The notes: generated by a model not told the origin, from the sequence alone. A stretch of DNA of 64,000 nt from Bacillus sp. AFS037270 (GCF_002585305.1 NZ_NUNF01000010.1:78575-142574); one strand, 5' to 3'. Positions 50,002 through 59,616 are shown, numbered from the stretch's first letter. Program-made: numbers and translations.

Positions 50002-51108
50002 GTGAGTGATCAACAATATATTTGTATGGGCTGTGGTATAAAGGTCCAAACGGAAAACCCAAACGAAATTGGTTATGCTCCTTCTTCTGCTTTGGAGAAA
50101 GCGACCATTATTTGCCAAAGATGTTTTCGGTTAAAACACTATAACGAGGTTCAAGACGTAAACTTAACGGATGATGATTTTTTAAAGATTTTAAATGAGA
50201 TTGGCAAGTCTGACGCCCTCATTGTCATGATTGTAGATATCTTTGATTTTAACGGGAGCTGGCTTCCGGGCTTGCACCGATTCGTTGGTAACAATAAGGT
50301 AGTCCTTGTGGGAAATAAAGTCGATTTACTGCCAAAATCTGTGAAGCATGCCAAGTTAGTTCAGTGGATGAAGCATGAATCAAAAGAACTAGGGCTCAGA
50401 CCGGAAGAAGTATTTTTAGTAAGTGCTGCTAAAGGACTAAATATTGGAGATACGGCCGCAGCCATTGATGTTTTGCGAAATGGAAAAGATGTTTATGTGG
50501 TCGGTTGTACGAATGTTGGAAAATCAACATTTATCAATCGAATTATTAAAGAGGTAACCGGTGAAGAGGACGTTATCACCACCTCTCATTTTCCTGGTAC
50601 AACATTAGATATTATCCAAATCCCGTTAGATGATGAAAAATTTTTAATTGATTCACCCGGAATTATCAATCACCATCAAATGGCGCATTTTATTAACAAA
50701 AAAGATTTGAAAATCATCACACCTAAGAAGGAAATAAAGCCAAAAGTTTTTCAATTAAATGAAGGCCAAACCTTGTTTTTTGGGGGATTGGCACGTTTTG
50801 ATTATATAAGCGGCGGCAGAAGATCCTTTGTTTGTTATGTATCCAATGAATTGAATATCCATCGGACGAAAATAGAAAATGCTGACGATCTTTATGAAAA
50901 GCATCTAGGGGAATTGCTGACACCACCAGGACCAGAAGATTTAGAATTTTTTCCGGAGCTAGTCAGACAAGAATTTACTGTCAAGGAATCCAAAACAGAT
51001 ATCGTTTTTTCGGGTCTTGGCTGGATTACCATAAATGAGCCTGGGGCAAAAGTGGCTGCCTATGTGCCAAAGGGTGTACAAACTTTAATGCGAAGATCAT
51101 TGATTTAG
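50002..51108 (+). CDS. yqeH: Ribosome biogenesis GTPase YqeH
   Basis: YqeH is a circularly permuted GTPase needed for 30S subunit assembly. An N-terminal zinc finger (CMGC near residue 8, CQRC near 37) precedes the GTPase motifs in permuted order: NKVDLL, SAAKG, GCTNVGKST (P-loop near 172), then DSPG. A C-terminal domain with LGWITI follows. It has 368 residues and uses GTG 50002 behind GGAGG. Confidence 0.96.
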   Translation: MSDQQYICMGCGIKVQTENPNEIGYAPSSALEKATIICQRCFRLKHYNEVQDVNLTDDDFLKILNEIGKSDALIVMIVDIFDFNGSWLPGLHRFVGNNKVVLVGNKVDLLPKSVKHAKLVQWMKHESKELGLRPEEVFLVSAAKGLNIGDTAAAIDVLRNGKDVYVVGCTNVGKSTFINRIIKEVTGEEDVITTSHFPGTTLDIIQIPLDDEKFLIDSPGIINHHQMAHFINKKDLKIITPKKEIKPKVFQLNEGQTLFFGGLARFDYISGGRRSFVCYVSNELNIHRTKIENADDLYEKHLGELLTPPGPEDLEFFPELVRQEFTVKESKTDIVFSGLGWITINEPGAKVAAYVPKGVQTLMRRSLI

Positions 51109-51140
51109 TATAGAAAGTGTTAATAGGGTGGGGGAAATAG

Positions 51141-51974
51141 ATGAAAAAGTTATTTGGAGTATTGGGGAACCCGATTGGCCATTCGATGTCACCGGTTATG
51201 CATAATGATTTGTTTTCTCTTTATAATATCGATGCAGAATATCTTCCTTTTCTAGTACAGGAAGATGAATTAAGAGATGCGGTAAATGGATTAAGAGCAC
51301 TGGGAGCAGGTGGATTTAATGTCACCGTTCCTCACAAAAGCAGCATTATTCCATTTCTTGATGAAGTGGATGAGTTAGCAGCCAGTATTGGTGCTGTTAA
51401 TACAGTTATCAATAAAGATGGAAAATTGATAGGCTACAATACCGATGGTCTGGGGTTTTTAAAAGGGTTAGATGCCTATTTAACCAAAATTGAAGGTCAA
51501 AAGATATTGGTAATTGGAGCAGGTGGTGCAGCTAGAGCTATCTATTTTACTTTAGCGAAAGAAAAACCGATGCAGATTGACATTGCTAATCGCACACTTG
51601 AAAAAGCTGTTCAACTCATTGAAGAGTGTCCATACTCCATTTCCTCAAGGGCTCTAACCTTAAAGGATGCCAGCAGTGAATTAGGTGAATATGACTTGAT
51701 TATTCAAACGACCATGATTGGTATGGAGCCAAATATCACGGAGCGGCCCATAACTCTTGAATATCTAAGAGAAGATTCCGTTGTCTGTGAAATCATCTAT
51801 AACCCGCTTGAAACAAGGATTTTGCGTGAAGCAAAGAGCATAGGGGCAACGGTTCAAAACGGAATTGACATGTTTGTTTATCAAGGGGCTCTAGCCTTTG
51901 AAAAATGGACAGGGATATTTCCAGATATAAAAAGAATGAAAGAAAATGTGTTGGGACAACTAGGAGGAAAATAA
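51141..51974 (+). CDS. aroE: Shikimate dehydrogenase
   Basis: AroE reduces 3-dehydroshikimate with NADPH in aromatic amino-acid synthesis. The substrate motif NPIGHSMSPVMHN is at residues 10-22, FNVTVPHKSS near 59, and the NADP motif GAGGAARA near 130. Length is 277. GGGTGGGGG precedes the ATG. The stop codon overlaps the yhbY start (TAATG), indicating coupled translation. Confidence 0.96.
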   Translation: MKKLFGVLGNPIGHSMSPVMHNDLFSLYNIDAEYLPFLVQEDELRDAVNGLRALGAGGFNVTVPHKSSIIPFLDEVDELAASIGAVNTVINKDGKLIGYNTDGLGFLKGLDAYLTKIEGQKILVIGAGGAARAIYFTLAKEKPMQIDIANRTLEKAVQLIEECPYSISSRALTLKDASSELGEYDLIIQTTMIGMEPNITERPITLEYLREDSVVCEIIYNPLETRILREAKSIGATVQNGIDMFVYQGALAFEKWTGIFPDIKRMKENVLGQLGGK

Positions 51975-52264
51975 TGCTAACAGGTAAACAAAAAAGATTT
52001 TTACGGTCAAAGGCACATCATTTAGATCCGATCTTTCAAGTAGGGAAGGGCGGGGTAAATGAGAACATGATTAAACAAATTGCCAATGCGCTTGAAGCCA
52101 GAGAACTTTTTAAAATAAGTGTTCTGCAGAATTGTGAGGAAGATAGAACAGAGGTAGCAGAGCAGCTGGCAAACGGTACTGGAGCAGAAATCGTTCAAAT
52201 TATTGGAAACACGATTGTCTTGTATAAAGAATCTACAGAAAAGAAAACAATCATTCTTCCCTAA
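51974..52264 (+). CDS. yhbY: RNA-binding CRM-domain protein YhbY (YqeI)
   Basis: This 96-residue protein is a single CRM RNA-binding domain linked to ribosome assembly. The core LRSKAHHLDPIFQVGKGGV is at the N-terminus. TAGGAGGAAA precedes ATG 51974, which shares a base with the aroE stop. Confidence 0.93.
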   Translation: MLTGKQKRFLRSKAHHLDPIFQVGKGGVNENMIKQIANALEARELFKISVLQNCEEDRTEVAEQLANGTGAEIVQIIGNTIVLYKESTEKKTIILP

Positions 52265-52299
52265 AAAAGTGACCTTTAAAAGTAAAGGATGGCGAATGC

Positions 52300-52890
52300 A
52301 TGAAGAAAGTTGGAATATTGGGCGGCACGTTTGATCCGCCCCATTATGGACATCTTTTGATTGCCAATGAAGTTCTTTCGGCCCTTAAGCTTGATAAAAT
52401 TTGGTTTATGCCAAACCATGAACCACCACACAAGAAAAAACCGGAGTCTGTTAAGGATGAGGACCGCCTTCGTATGCTGGAGCTGGCCATTGAGGGAAAT
52501 TCGGCATTCAGGGTTCAACCAATCGAACTCGAACGTAATGGGCCATCTTATACAGTCGATACAATGAAAATACTTAACGCTGAGTATTCTGACCATCAAT
52601 TTTTCTTTATAATTGGTGCCGATATGATTGAATACTTGCCGAAATGGCATGATATTGATATACTCGTTAATCTTGTCCAATTTGTTGGGGTAGAAAGACC
52701 ATCTTACAGCCATCAAACAGACTACCCTGTTCTTTATGTTGACGTACCTGCCATTGATGTGTCATCTAGTATGATAAGGGATAGAGTGAAAAAAGGTAAA
52801 TCGGTTCGTTACTTATTGCCCGACCCAGTTATTGATTATATTGAGGAGAAACATTTATATGGAACGTCAAAAAGCTTTAGACATAGTTAA
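52300..52890 (+). CDS. nadD: Nicotinate-mononucleotide adenylyltransferase
   Basis: NadD adenylates nicotinate mononucleotide in NAD synthesis. The nucleotidyltransferase motif [12 protein letters not shown] is at residues 7-18 and the SSSMIRDRV motif, close to ISSTxxR, is near 154. Length is 196. It overlaps yqeK by 32 bases. Confidence 0.96.
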   Translation: MKKVGILGGTFDPPHYGHLLIANEVLSALKLDKIWFMPNHEPPHKKKPESVKDEDRLRMLELAIEGNSAFRVQPIELERNGPSYTVDTMKILNAEYSDHQFFFIIGADMIEYLPKWHDIDILVNLVQFVGVERPSYSHQTDYPVLYVDVPAIDVSSSMIRDRVKKGKSVRYLLPDPVIDYIEEKHLYGTSKSFRHS

Positions 52891-53425
52891 ACTCCAATTA
52901 ACGGAACATCGATACCAGCATACGCTAGGGGTAATGGAAACAGCTATTAGCTTGGCAGAGAAATATGGAGCAGATGTGAAGAAAGCAGAAATAGCAGCTA
53001 TTTTTCATGATTATGCAAAGTTTCGCCCCAAGGATGAAATGAAAGAAATTATCATGTCACAAGGTCTGCCGCAGGATTTACTTTTATATAATACTGAATT
53101 GTGGCATGCTCCAGTTGGTGCATACCTGGTAGAGAAAGAGGCAGGGGTCAGTGATAATGAAGTATTGGATGCCATCCGCTACCATACTTCTGGAAGACCT
53201 AATATGACTTTGCTGGAAAAAGTAATCTATTTAGCGGATTATATAGAGCCTGGGAGACATTTTCCAGGAGTAGAAGAAGTAAGAGAAATCGCAAATGAGA
53301 ATTTAGAAAAGGCACTCATTAAAGCAATTCAAAATACGATACTCTTCCTAATGAAAAAGAACCAAACGATTTATCCGGAAACATTTTATACTTATAATGA
53401 TTTAATCCAAAAACTGGAGGACTGA
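52859..53425 (+). CDS. yqeK: HD-domain phosphohydrolase YqeK
   Basis: YqeK-type HD enzymes hydrolyse diadenosine tetraphosphate symmetrically in Firmicutes. [10 protein letters not shown] near residue 20 and the metal-binding [10 protein letters not shown] near 50 are visible, followed by [10 protein letters not shown] and [12 protein letters not shown] start at ATG 52859 after GAGGAG, which lies inside the end of nadD. The protein has 188 residues. The gene pair nadD-yqeK is strongly conserved. Confidence 0.94.
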   Translation: MERQKALDIVKLQLTEHRYQHTLGVMETAISLAEKYGADVKKAEIAAIFHDYAKFRPKDEMKEIIMSQGLPQDLLLYNTELWHAPVGAYLVEKEAGVSDNEVLDAIRYHTSGRPNMTLLEKVIYLADYIEPGRHFPGVEEVREIANENLEKALIKAIQNTILFLMKKNQTIYPETFYTYNDLIQKLED

Positions 53426-53428
53426 TGA

Positions 53429-53785
53429 ATGGATAATCAAGAACTTCTAAAAATTGCGGTAAAAGCAGCAGACGATAAACGTGCTGAAGATATTTTGGCG
53501 TTAGATATGAGAGGGATCTCGTTAATTGCTGATTATTTTATTATTTGTCATGGTAATTCTGACAAACAGGTACAGGCGATTGCACGAGAAATGAAGGAAA
53601 AGGCCCAAGAGAACGGTTATGATGTAAAAAGAATCGAAGGTTTTGATGAAGCAACATGGGTGCTAATTGATTTAGGAGATGTTGTAGCCCATGTATTCCA
53701 CCGTGATGAACGAAGCTATTACAATTTAGAACGGTTGTGGGGCGATGCTCCACATGTTGATATCCTCAGTGAGTTAAATTCATGA
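53429..53785 (+). CDS. rsfS: Ribosome silencing factor RsfS (YqeL)
   Basis: RsfS binds ribosomal protein L14 and blocks subunit joining under starvation. The 118-residue protein shows the family pattern ADYFIICHGNSDKQVQAIA and WVLIDLGDVVAHVFHRDERSYY. CTGGAGGACTGATGA precedes ATG 53429. Its stop codon overlaps the yqeM start by four bases. Confidence 0.95.
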   Translation: MDNQELLKIAVKAADDKRAEDILALDMRGISLIADYFIICHGNSDKQVQAIAREMKEKAQENGYDVKRIEGFDEATWVLIDLGDVVAHVFHRDERSYYNLERLWGDAPHVDILSELNS

Positions 53786-54528
53786 GTTATGAGCAATTTG
53801 CTTACTTGTACGATGAGCTTATGAAAGATGCCCCATATGACAAATGGGTATCGTTTGTTAAGGATATTCTTGCCAAATATGACGTTGAAGCAACCCGCCT
53901 GTTGGATTTAGCCTGTGGGACAGGGGAGCTCTCAGTCCGATTGGCTAAACAAGGGTTTGACGTAACGGGAATTGATTTATCAGAAGATATGCTTTCAGTG
54001 GCTCAGGAAAAGGCACAGGCTAGTGGTGTCAAAATACCTTTTTTTCAACAGAACATGGCGAATTTGGAGGGACAAGGACAATTTGATGCAATCGGTATCT
54101 TTTGTGACTCATTAAATTATTTGCAAACGGAAGAAGAGGTAAAATCGACTTTTTCAAATGTACACCAACATTTACAAGATAATGGGATCTTTATTTTTGA
54201 TGTACATTCTGTTTATAAAATCACAGAAGTATTCATTAATCAAACCTTTGCCTTGAATGAGGATGACATTTCTTATATTTGGAATAGTTTCCCTGGAGAT
54301 AATCCCAATAGCGTTGAGCATGAACTAAGCTTTTTTGTTTTAGACGAGCGGACAGGGAAATATGATCGAATCGATGAACTGCATTTCCAGCGTACTTATC
54401 CTATCGAGCAATATTCTGACTGGTTAGATGCTGCGGGCTTTCAATTGCTTGAGATAAGTGCCGATTTTGAACATCAAGACCCAACAGAGCAATCTGAGCG
54501 AATTTTCTTTGCTGCAAAGAAAAAATAA
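53782..54528 (+). CDS. yqeM: SAM-dependent methyltransferase YqeM
   Basis: The SAM-binding motif LLDLACGTGELSVRLA near residue 40, GIDLSEDML near 65 and the rest of the class I fold are clear. The 248-residue protein sits in the ribosome/NAD operon after rsfS (ATGA overlap), but its substrate is not known. A long terminator follows. Confidence 0.9.
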   Translation: MSYEQFAYLYDELMKDAPYDKWVSFVKDILAKYDVEATRLLDLACGTGELSVRLAKQGFDVTGIDLSEDMLSVAQEKAQASGVKIPFFQQNMANLEGQGQFDAIGIFCDSLNYLQTEEEVKSTFSNVHQHLQDNGIFIFDVHSVYKITEVFINQTFALNEDDISYIWNSFPGDNPNSVEHELSFFVLDERTGKYDRIDELHFQRTYPIEQYSDWLDAAGFQLLEISADFEHQDPTEQSERIFFAAKKK

Positions 54529-54566
54529 AAAAAGCCATCTTTTTAAAAAAAGATGGCTTTTTTATC
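54527..54566. terminator. Bidirectional terminator between yqeM and comER
   Basis: AGCCATCTTTTT and AAAAAGATGGCT form a stem flanked by A and T runs, serving both convergent genes. Confidence 0.9.
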
Positions 54567-54599
54567 ATTTATTAGAGGAATTTGTAAATGGTTGGCGAA

Positions 54600-55424
54600 T
54601 TATTGTCTAGAGAATTGAATTTCAACCTTTTCTAGATCCTCTTTAAACTTCGTATGGGTTGCTTGGAATACGTGCTCAAATACTGATCCAAGCTCGGCAT
54701 CTAACACCTTAATCCCTTCACCTGTTATCCCGCCCTTTACACACACCTTTTCTTGTAATGACGGTAACGTATAATGTCCTTGCTTAATTAATTCTCCAAG
54801 TCCTACAATCATCTCACTTGCAAAAACAGTCGCTGTCTCCGTATCAATCTCTGTCTCTTTCACAGCGGCCTGAATAAAATTCTGAAGCAGATAGCTAAAG
54901 AAAGCAGGTCCACAGCTTACAATATCAGAAGCTACCCTTGTAATTTTTTCATCAATATGAACCGGCACAGAAATCTTTGAAATTAGTTTTTCTAGTTTCG
55001 TTTTCCAATGTTCGCTGCAATTTTCCCCATACGTAACGAGTGAAACCCCAGCTAATGCTCGATTAGTAATGCTAGGTATTACTCGGACAGTTGAACAGTT
55101 TACCCTTTTTTCAATTTGGCTGGTACTGACAGGACTAGTTATCGAAACAAGACACTTATCAGGAGTTAAATGTGGATTAATTTGCTCAAGCAGATTACGG
55201 ATGTCTAATGGCTTTACACAAATAAAGATTATATCGGATTGTGCAGCTACTTCTTCCGGGTTTGCCCCAATCAAAATGTCCTTATATTTATCTTTAAGCA
55301 GCAAGGCTTTTGATTTTGTTCGATTCATGATCATCATGGAAGAAGGGAAAGCGGCCTTTCCGTCAATCAAAGCCTCCACTATGATTCGCCCCATATTACC
55401 GGTACCAATAATACCTATATTCAC
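54600..55424 (-). CDS. comER: Late competence protein ComER (ProC family)
   Basis: ComER resembles pyrroline-5-carboxylate reductase: GIIGTGNMGRI at the N-terminus binds NAD(P)H and the C-terminal helical domain contains VKGGITGEGI. It is transcribed divergently from comEA, as in B. subtilis, where it is not essential for competence. GTG 55424 follows GAAGGAGGG. Length is 274. Whether it is a true reductase cannot be told from sequence. Confidence 0.93.
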   Translation of the reverse strand: MNIGIIGTGNMGRIIVEALIDGKAAFPSSMMIMNRTKSKALLLKDKYKDILIGANPEEVAAQSDIIFICVKPLDIRNLLEQINPHLTPDKCLVSITSPVSTSQIEKRVNCSTVRVIPSITNRALAGVSLVTYGENCSEHWKTKLEKLISKISVPVHIDEKITRVASDIVSCGPAFFSYLLQNFIQAAVKETEIDTETATVFASEMIVGLGELIKQGHYTLPSLQEKVCVKGGITGEGIKVLDAELGSVFEHVFQATHTKFKEDLEKVEIQFSRQ

Positions 55425-55509
55425 AATTCGACCCTCCTTCGCATCCGTATTCTTTTATAACATTATGAAAATGAAATGTGAAATATACCTTTAGAAAGGA
55501 TGGATATTC

Positions 55510-56160
55510 TTGAAGAATTGGCTAATACAACACAAGATTCATGTTGTTGTAGTGCTGTTGCTTGGTTTCGGAGGTTTTTATTATTTTTATCTTCAGGTTC
55601 CTATGGATTCGGCCCCATTGAATTCAATTAGTCAAGTGAACGAAGCCCTAAAACAAGATGTGGAGACAGGAACAGAAAAGAATGCCACACCAGCGGCTAA
55701 CCAGCCTGAAAATATTATGGTGGACGTAAAAGGACAAGTCAATCGTCCAGGCGTTTATCAATCTAACACAGGCGAGAGGGTAATTGACGTAATAGGACGA
55801 GCCGGCGGATTAACGGAGCAGGCTGATCAAACACAAGTTAATTTTGCTGAGCATGTAGAAGATGAAATGGTCATTTACATTCCAGGCAAGGGTGAAGAAG
55901 GAAGTAGTTTACCTTCCTCAATTGGAACAAGTGGAACTGTTTCGAGCGCGGATGGACAAAAACAGGGGAAAATTAATATTAATAAAGCGGATGAACAGGA
56001 GCTGCAAAATCTTCCAGGGATTGGTCCAGCAAAAGCAGCAGCGATTATCGAGTTTCGAAATACCAGCGGCCCGTTTAAAGCGATTGAAGACTTAAAAAAC
56101 ATTAGCGGAATTGGTGATAAGACATTTGAAAAACTTAAGGATTTAATCGCAGTAAAATAA
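55510..56160 (+). CDS. comEA: Competence protein ComEA, membrane DNA receptor
   Basis: ComEA binds incoming double-stranded DNA at the cell surface. One membrane segment (about residues 9-27) anchors it. A linker leads to an SLBB-like domain (MVDVKGQVNRPGVYQ, about 70-130) and a C-terminal pair of helix-hairpin-helix motifs (LQNLPGIGPAKAAAI and LKNISGIGDKTFEKL). TTG 55510 follows AAAGGATGG. Length is 216. It begins the comE operon. Confidence 0.95.
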   Translation: MKNWLIQHKIHVVVVLLLGFGGFYYFYLQVPMDSAPLNSISQVNEALKQDVETGTEKNATPAANQPENIMVDVKGQVNRPGVYQSNTGERVIDVIGRAGGLTEQADQTQVNFAEHVEDEMVIYIPGKGEEGSSLPSSIGTSGTVSSADGQKQGKININKADEQELQNLPGIGPAKAAAIIEFRNTSGPFKAIEDLKNISGIGDKTFEKLKDLIAVK

Positions 56161-56229
56161 AACTTCCATTGACCTAAATTGGCTTGTACCAGTAAACTTA
56201 AAAGAAAAGTTATACAGGGAGTGGAAAAC

Positions 56230-56682
56230 GTGGAGAGAATTTCTTGGGATCAATATTTTATGGCACAAAGCCATCTGCTTGCATTAAGAAGTACCTGTAC
56301 AAGATTGACCGTGGGTGCAACCATTGTCAGAGATAAACGAATTATTGCCGGAGGCTATAACGGTTCGATTGCTGGCGGTGATCATTGTATTGATAAAGGG
56401 TGTTATGTCATAGACCATCATTGTGTAAGAACGATTCATGCTGAAATGAACGCCCTATTGCAGTGTGCAAAGTTCGGTGTTCCGACCGCTGATGCCGAAA
56501 TTTATGTGACCCATTTTCCTTGTCTTCAATGCTGTAAGGCAATCATTCAGGCGGGGATTAAAACTGTCTATTATGCGGAGGATTATAAAAATCATCCATA
56601 TGCAATTGAGCTGTTTGAACAGGCAAAGGTAAAAATTGAGAAGGTCGAATTAAAAGAGCAAGTAATTCAATTAGGCAAATAA
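56230..56682 (+). CDS. comEB: dCMP deaminase-type protein ComEB
   Basis: ComEB is a cytidine/deoxycytidylate deaminase family protein. The zinc site is HAEMNALL near residue 77 and FPCLQCC near 105. I start at GTG 56230, eight bases after AGGGAG, giving 150 residues and the MERISWDQYFM start; the frame is open to 56179 without a site. It is dispensable for DNA uptake in B. subtilis but kept in the comE operon. Confidence 0.93.
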   Translation: MERISWDQYFMAQSHLLALRSTCTRLTVGATIVRDKRIIAGGYNGSIAGGDHCIDKGCYVIDHHCVRTIHAEMNALLQCAKFGVPTADAEIYVTHFPCLQCCKAIIQAGIKTVYYAEDYKNHPYAIELFEQAKVKIEKVELKEQVIQLGK

Positions 56683-56776
56683 TAACCTCTAAATGGCGCC
56701 GGATGACTTCCGGCGTTCTCCCTCGCAATCAGTTATCGCTACCATCTTCAAAAAAACAATCATGGAGAATAAAATA

Positions 56777-59104
56777 ATGAGCGGAAAATATATTTATGTC
56801 GCCATGGGTGCATTTTTAGGTGTATTATGTTCACTTGTAAAAATTTTCCCATTTATTATATTAGCTTTTTTATATCTATTTGCGTTAGTTAAACTTAAGA
56901 AATTCAAACAAGCCCAAATTTTATTGATCCTCCTTTTAGGTTTTGTCTTTTTTCTTAAAGGGGAGTGGGCAGATACACATAACAATTCAAAGTTTTCGCC
57001 AGCTAAGACTGTTTTTTACATACAATATACTCAAGACCCCATTATTGATGGAGATTTATTAAAAGTACAAGGAATAGAGCGCGAATATAAAGAACAAGTT
57101 CTGCTCCGGTATCAAATTAAATCAGAGAAAGAAAAAAAGGTTCTACAAAATCAAAGCCTTTATGGCTGCCTTTGTCAGGTTAAAGGGACGTTAAAGAAGC
57201 CCTCAATAGCTAAAAATCCGAATGGATTTGACTATAGGAGCTATTTAGCTGCGAACGGAATTTTTTGGGTCATCGATTTCCAACAAAGCCCGCTTCAAAA
57301 TTGCAAACCCACCAAATTATCTCCATCCGTATTCATAAAACAGCTTCGCTTTACTGGTATTAGTTATTTGAAAAGTAATTTTCCTCAGGAAATTGCAGGG
57401 TTGTCAGCAGCTTTAATATTTGGTGATACAAATATCCTTGACCCTGAATTATTAAGCGACTACCAACGTACTGGCATCGTCCATCTTCTGGCTATATCTG
57501 GTCTCCATGTTACTTTGTTCATAGGGATGATATTTTTTATCGGAATTAGATGTGGACTGACTAGACAGTTTATGACAAACTTTCTTTTGATCCTCTTACC
57601 TGTTTACGTCGTTTTAACAGGCAGTTCCCCATCGGTCATACGCTCTGCTCTTATGATTTCTCTGATCTTAATCGCTGAAAAGTGGAAGCGCCACCTTAGG
57701 CTTACAACGATTGATGCCATAAGTTTGGCCTTTATCCTTTACCTATTTGTTTCACCAATGGTCATTTTTGATATTGGCTTTCAGCTTTCCTTTTTAGTCA
57801 GTTTTGCCATTATTTTAGCTGCCCCCGAAATCCTCAATAGGTATAGAGGGAATGGAGCAAAGATGGTTGCCACCTCTGTGACAGCACAGCTGTCCGCCAT
57901 GCCGCTTTTGCTTTACCATTATTTTGAACTTTCCCTGATAAGTATAGCTGCCAACTTGTTGTACATACCTCTATTTTCATTTATTTATCTTCCCGCTGTA
58001 TATGTATTATTTATTATTCAATTACTGATTGGAACTACACCAAGGATACTGATTATCCTCTTAGAAAAGACCATTGAGTTATCCAATAAGCTGCTTGAGG
58101 TTATTGGGAATATACCTTACACCAGTTATATACCTGGGAGACCTCACAACTTCATTATTTTTGTTTACATTATCCTTATTGCTTCATTATTTTACGTATG
58201 GGAAAGGGGGCCTTATTTAAACAAGAGAGTGCATTCAATGGTTCTCGTTGTTACCCTCTTATCCATCCAACCCTGTTGGAATTGGTTGAATCCTTATGGT
58301 GAAGTGACAATGATTGATGTTGGACAGGGGGATAGTATATTGATTCATTTTCCACATGGACAAGGCAACTATCTCATTGATACAGGCGGTTCGTTGAGCT
58401 TTAAAGAGGAAGAGTGGAAAATGCGGTCCAAACCATTTGAGGTTGGACGGGATGTGGTTGTTCCATTTTTAAAAGGGAAAGGGATTACAAAAATTAATAA
58501 GTTAATCCTAACCCATGGCGATATGGATCATATTGGCGGTGCTAGTTCGATTCTTTCAGAACTTGAGGTCAAACAAATATTAATGCCATCAGTAACTGAA
58601 CCATCGGAGACAGAGGAGCTTATTTCTAAGGAAGCAGCAAAACAAAGGATACCAGTCATAAAAGTATCATCAGGAGATAATTGGCATCAAAATGGAAATT
58701 CATTTTATATTCTTTCTCCAGAAAGAAACTTTACGGGCGAGCGAAATAGAGGCTCAATAGCTTTTGTTGCAGTGATAGGAGGTATCAGCTGGTTTTTCGG
58801 AGGAGATCTCGATCAAGAAGGAGAAGAGAAAATTATAGCACAGCATCCTAAATTAACCATTGATGTTTTAAAAGCCGGTCATCATGGCAGTAAAACGTCA
58901 AGCGCCGAGGCCTTTATTAATCAAATCAAGCCCAAGGCAGCCCTTATTTCTGTCGGTGAACATAACCGGTTTGGGCATCCTCATCAAGAAGTCTTAAACC
59001 GTTTGGCAGCTGTTCATACTAAGATATATCGAACCGATCTACAGGGGGCAATCACCTATTATTTTTATGGTGGAAAAGGAACCTTTTCAACCTATTTGCC
59101 ATAA
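56777..59104 (+). CDS. comEC: DNA uptake channel ComEC
   Basis: ComEC carries single-stranded DNA across the membrane during transformation. N-terminal membrane segments and a DUF4131 domain are followed by the Competence membrane domain, which includes HLLAISGLHVTLFIG near residue 240. The C-terminal metallo-beta-lactamase-like domain holds LTHGDMDHIGGASS near 580 and AGHHGSKTSS near 706, probably the nuclease. I start at ATG 56777, nine bases after GGAG, giving 775 residues as in B. subtilis. A 7-bp hairpin (56697-56715) lies in its leader. Confidence 0.94.
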   Translation: MSGKYIYVAMGAFLGVLCSLVKIFPFIILAFLYLFALVKLKKFKQAQILLILLLGFVFFLKGEWADTHNNSKFSPAKTVFYIQYTQDPIIDGDLLKVQGIEREYKEQVLLRYQIKSEKEKKVLQNQSLYGCLCQVKGTLKKPSIAKNPNGFDYRSYLAANGIFWVIDFQQSPLQNCKPTKLSPSVFIKQLRFTGISYLKSNFPQEIAGLSAALIFGDTNILDPELLSDYQRTGIVHLLAISGLHVTLFIGMIFFIGIRCGLTRQFMTNFLLILLPVYVVLTGSSPSVIRSALMISLILIAEKWKRHLRLTTIDAISLAFILYLFVSPMVIFDIGFQLSFLVSFAIILAAPEILNRYRGNGAKMVATSVTAQLSAMPLLLYHYFELSLISIAANLLYIPLFSFIYLPAVYVLFIIQLLIGTTPRILIILLEKTIELSNKLLEVIGNIPYTSYIPGRPHNFIIFVYIILIASLFYVWERGPYLNKRVHSMVLVVTLLSIQPCWNWLNPYGEVTMIDVGQGDSILIHFPHGQGNYLIDTGGSLSFKEEEWKMRSKPFEVGRDVVVPFLKGKGITKINKLILTHGDMDHIGGASSILSELEVKQILMPSVTEPSETEELISKEAAKQRIPVIKVSSGDNWHQNGNSFYILSPERNFTGERNRGSIAFVAVIGGISWFFGGDLDQEGEEKIIAQHPKLTIDVLKAGHHGSKTSSAEAFINQIKPKAALISVGEHNRFGHPHQEVLNRLAAVHTKIYRTDLQGAITYYFYGGKGTFSTYLP

Positions 59105-59125
59105 GTTATACTAAATCTCTTAATT

Positions 59126-59155
59126 AAAAAAGACTGCACCGTTGCAGCCTCTTTG
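59126..59155 (-). terminator. Terminator-like hairpin after yqzM
   Basis: On the minus strand GGCTGCAACGGTGCAGTC forms a short stem followed by TTTTTTAATT. It may also serve comEC weakly. Confidence 0.55.
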
Positions 59156-59174
59156 ATAAATTATGTAGCATTCA

Positions 59175-59309
59175 TTAGGAACCAATTAATTTAATGACTG
59201 TAGCAATAATAAAAATTACAGCAAAAAAGCCGAAAGAAACTCCAAAACCTATCCCAGAATCGATCGCATCATTACGTTTGCTTTGCACTTCTTTTTCAAA
59301 ATGATTCAC
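59175..59309 (-). CDS. yqzM: YqzM family small membrane protein
   Basis: The 44-residue protein starts MNHFEKEVQSKRNDAIDSG and continues into one membrane helix (GVSFGFFAVIFIIATVIKL). It matches YqzM in sequence pattern and in place, opposite comEC. GTG 59309 follows TAGGAGGGGTAGAGC. The function is unknown. Confidence 0.85.
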   Translation of the reverse strand: MNHFEKEVQSKRNDAIDSGIGFGVSFGFFAVIFIIATVIKLIGS

Positions 59310-59410
59310 GCTCTACCCCTCCTATTTTCAAGTATAGTATAAGCTATTTGTCTGAAAAAATCCAGCATCCTTTCGCTTCTTTCCTATACTGACAAGAGTT
59401 GTCAAAATAG

Positions 59411-59546
59411 TTCGACTCAAAAAGGGCTACAATATAAGTAGTCAGGAACCCCGCCAGGCAATATAAGATCCTAGGGAAAATATTGCTGGCGTTCAAATAG
59501 ATCCGGGAATTGGCATTTGTTGGATAAAATGTGCTAATTCCCTTTT
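59411..59546 (+). ncRNA. Candidate small RNA upstream of holA (promoter plus two hairpins)
   Basis: TTCGAC (59411-59416) and TATAAG (59433-59438), 16 bases apart, could start a transcript near 59444. Hairpin 1 pairs CGCCA-GCAATAT (59452-59464, one bulged G) with ATATTGC-TGGCG (59480-59491). Hairpin 2 pairs GGGAATTGGCA (59505-59515) with TGCTAATTCCC (59532-59542), then TTTTAA. No ORF is present. A separate promoter for holA begins at 59552. It could instead be a leader of holA. Confidence 0.45.
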
Positions 59547-59551
59547 AATAC

Positions 59552-59580
59552 TTGTCAAAAGGTCCAAGCTTCTTTACGAT
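59552..59580 (+). promoter_or_regulatory. Sigma-A promoter of holA
   Basis: TTGTCA (59552-59557) and TACGAT (59575-59580) are separated by 17 bases, 36 bases before the holA start. Confidence 0.65.
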
Positions 59581-59616
59581 AGAATATGAGTGAAAAGTTA
59601 GGGGAGCGCTGGATAA

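Noticed and set aside
55425..55509. ComK box before comEA
   Set aside because: I looked for paired AAAA-N5-TTTT boxes. Only AAAA and TTTT runs in the wrong order were found.
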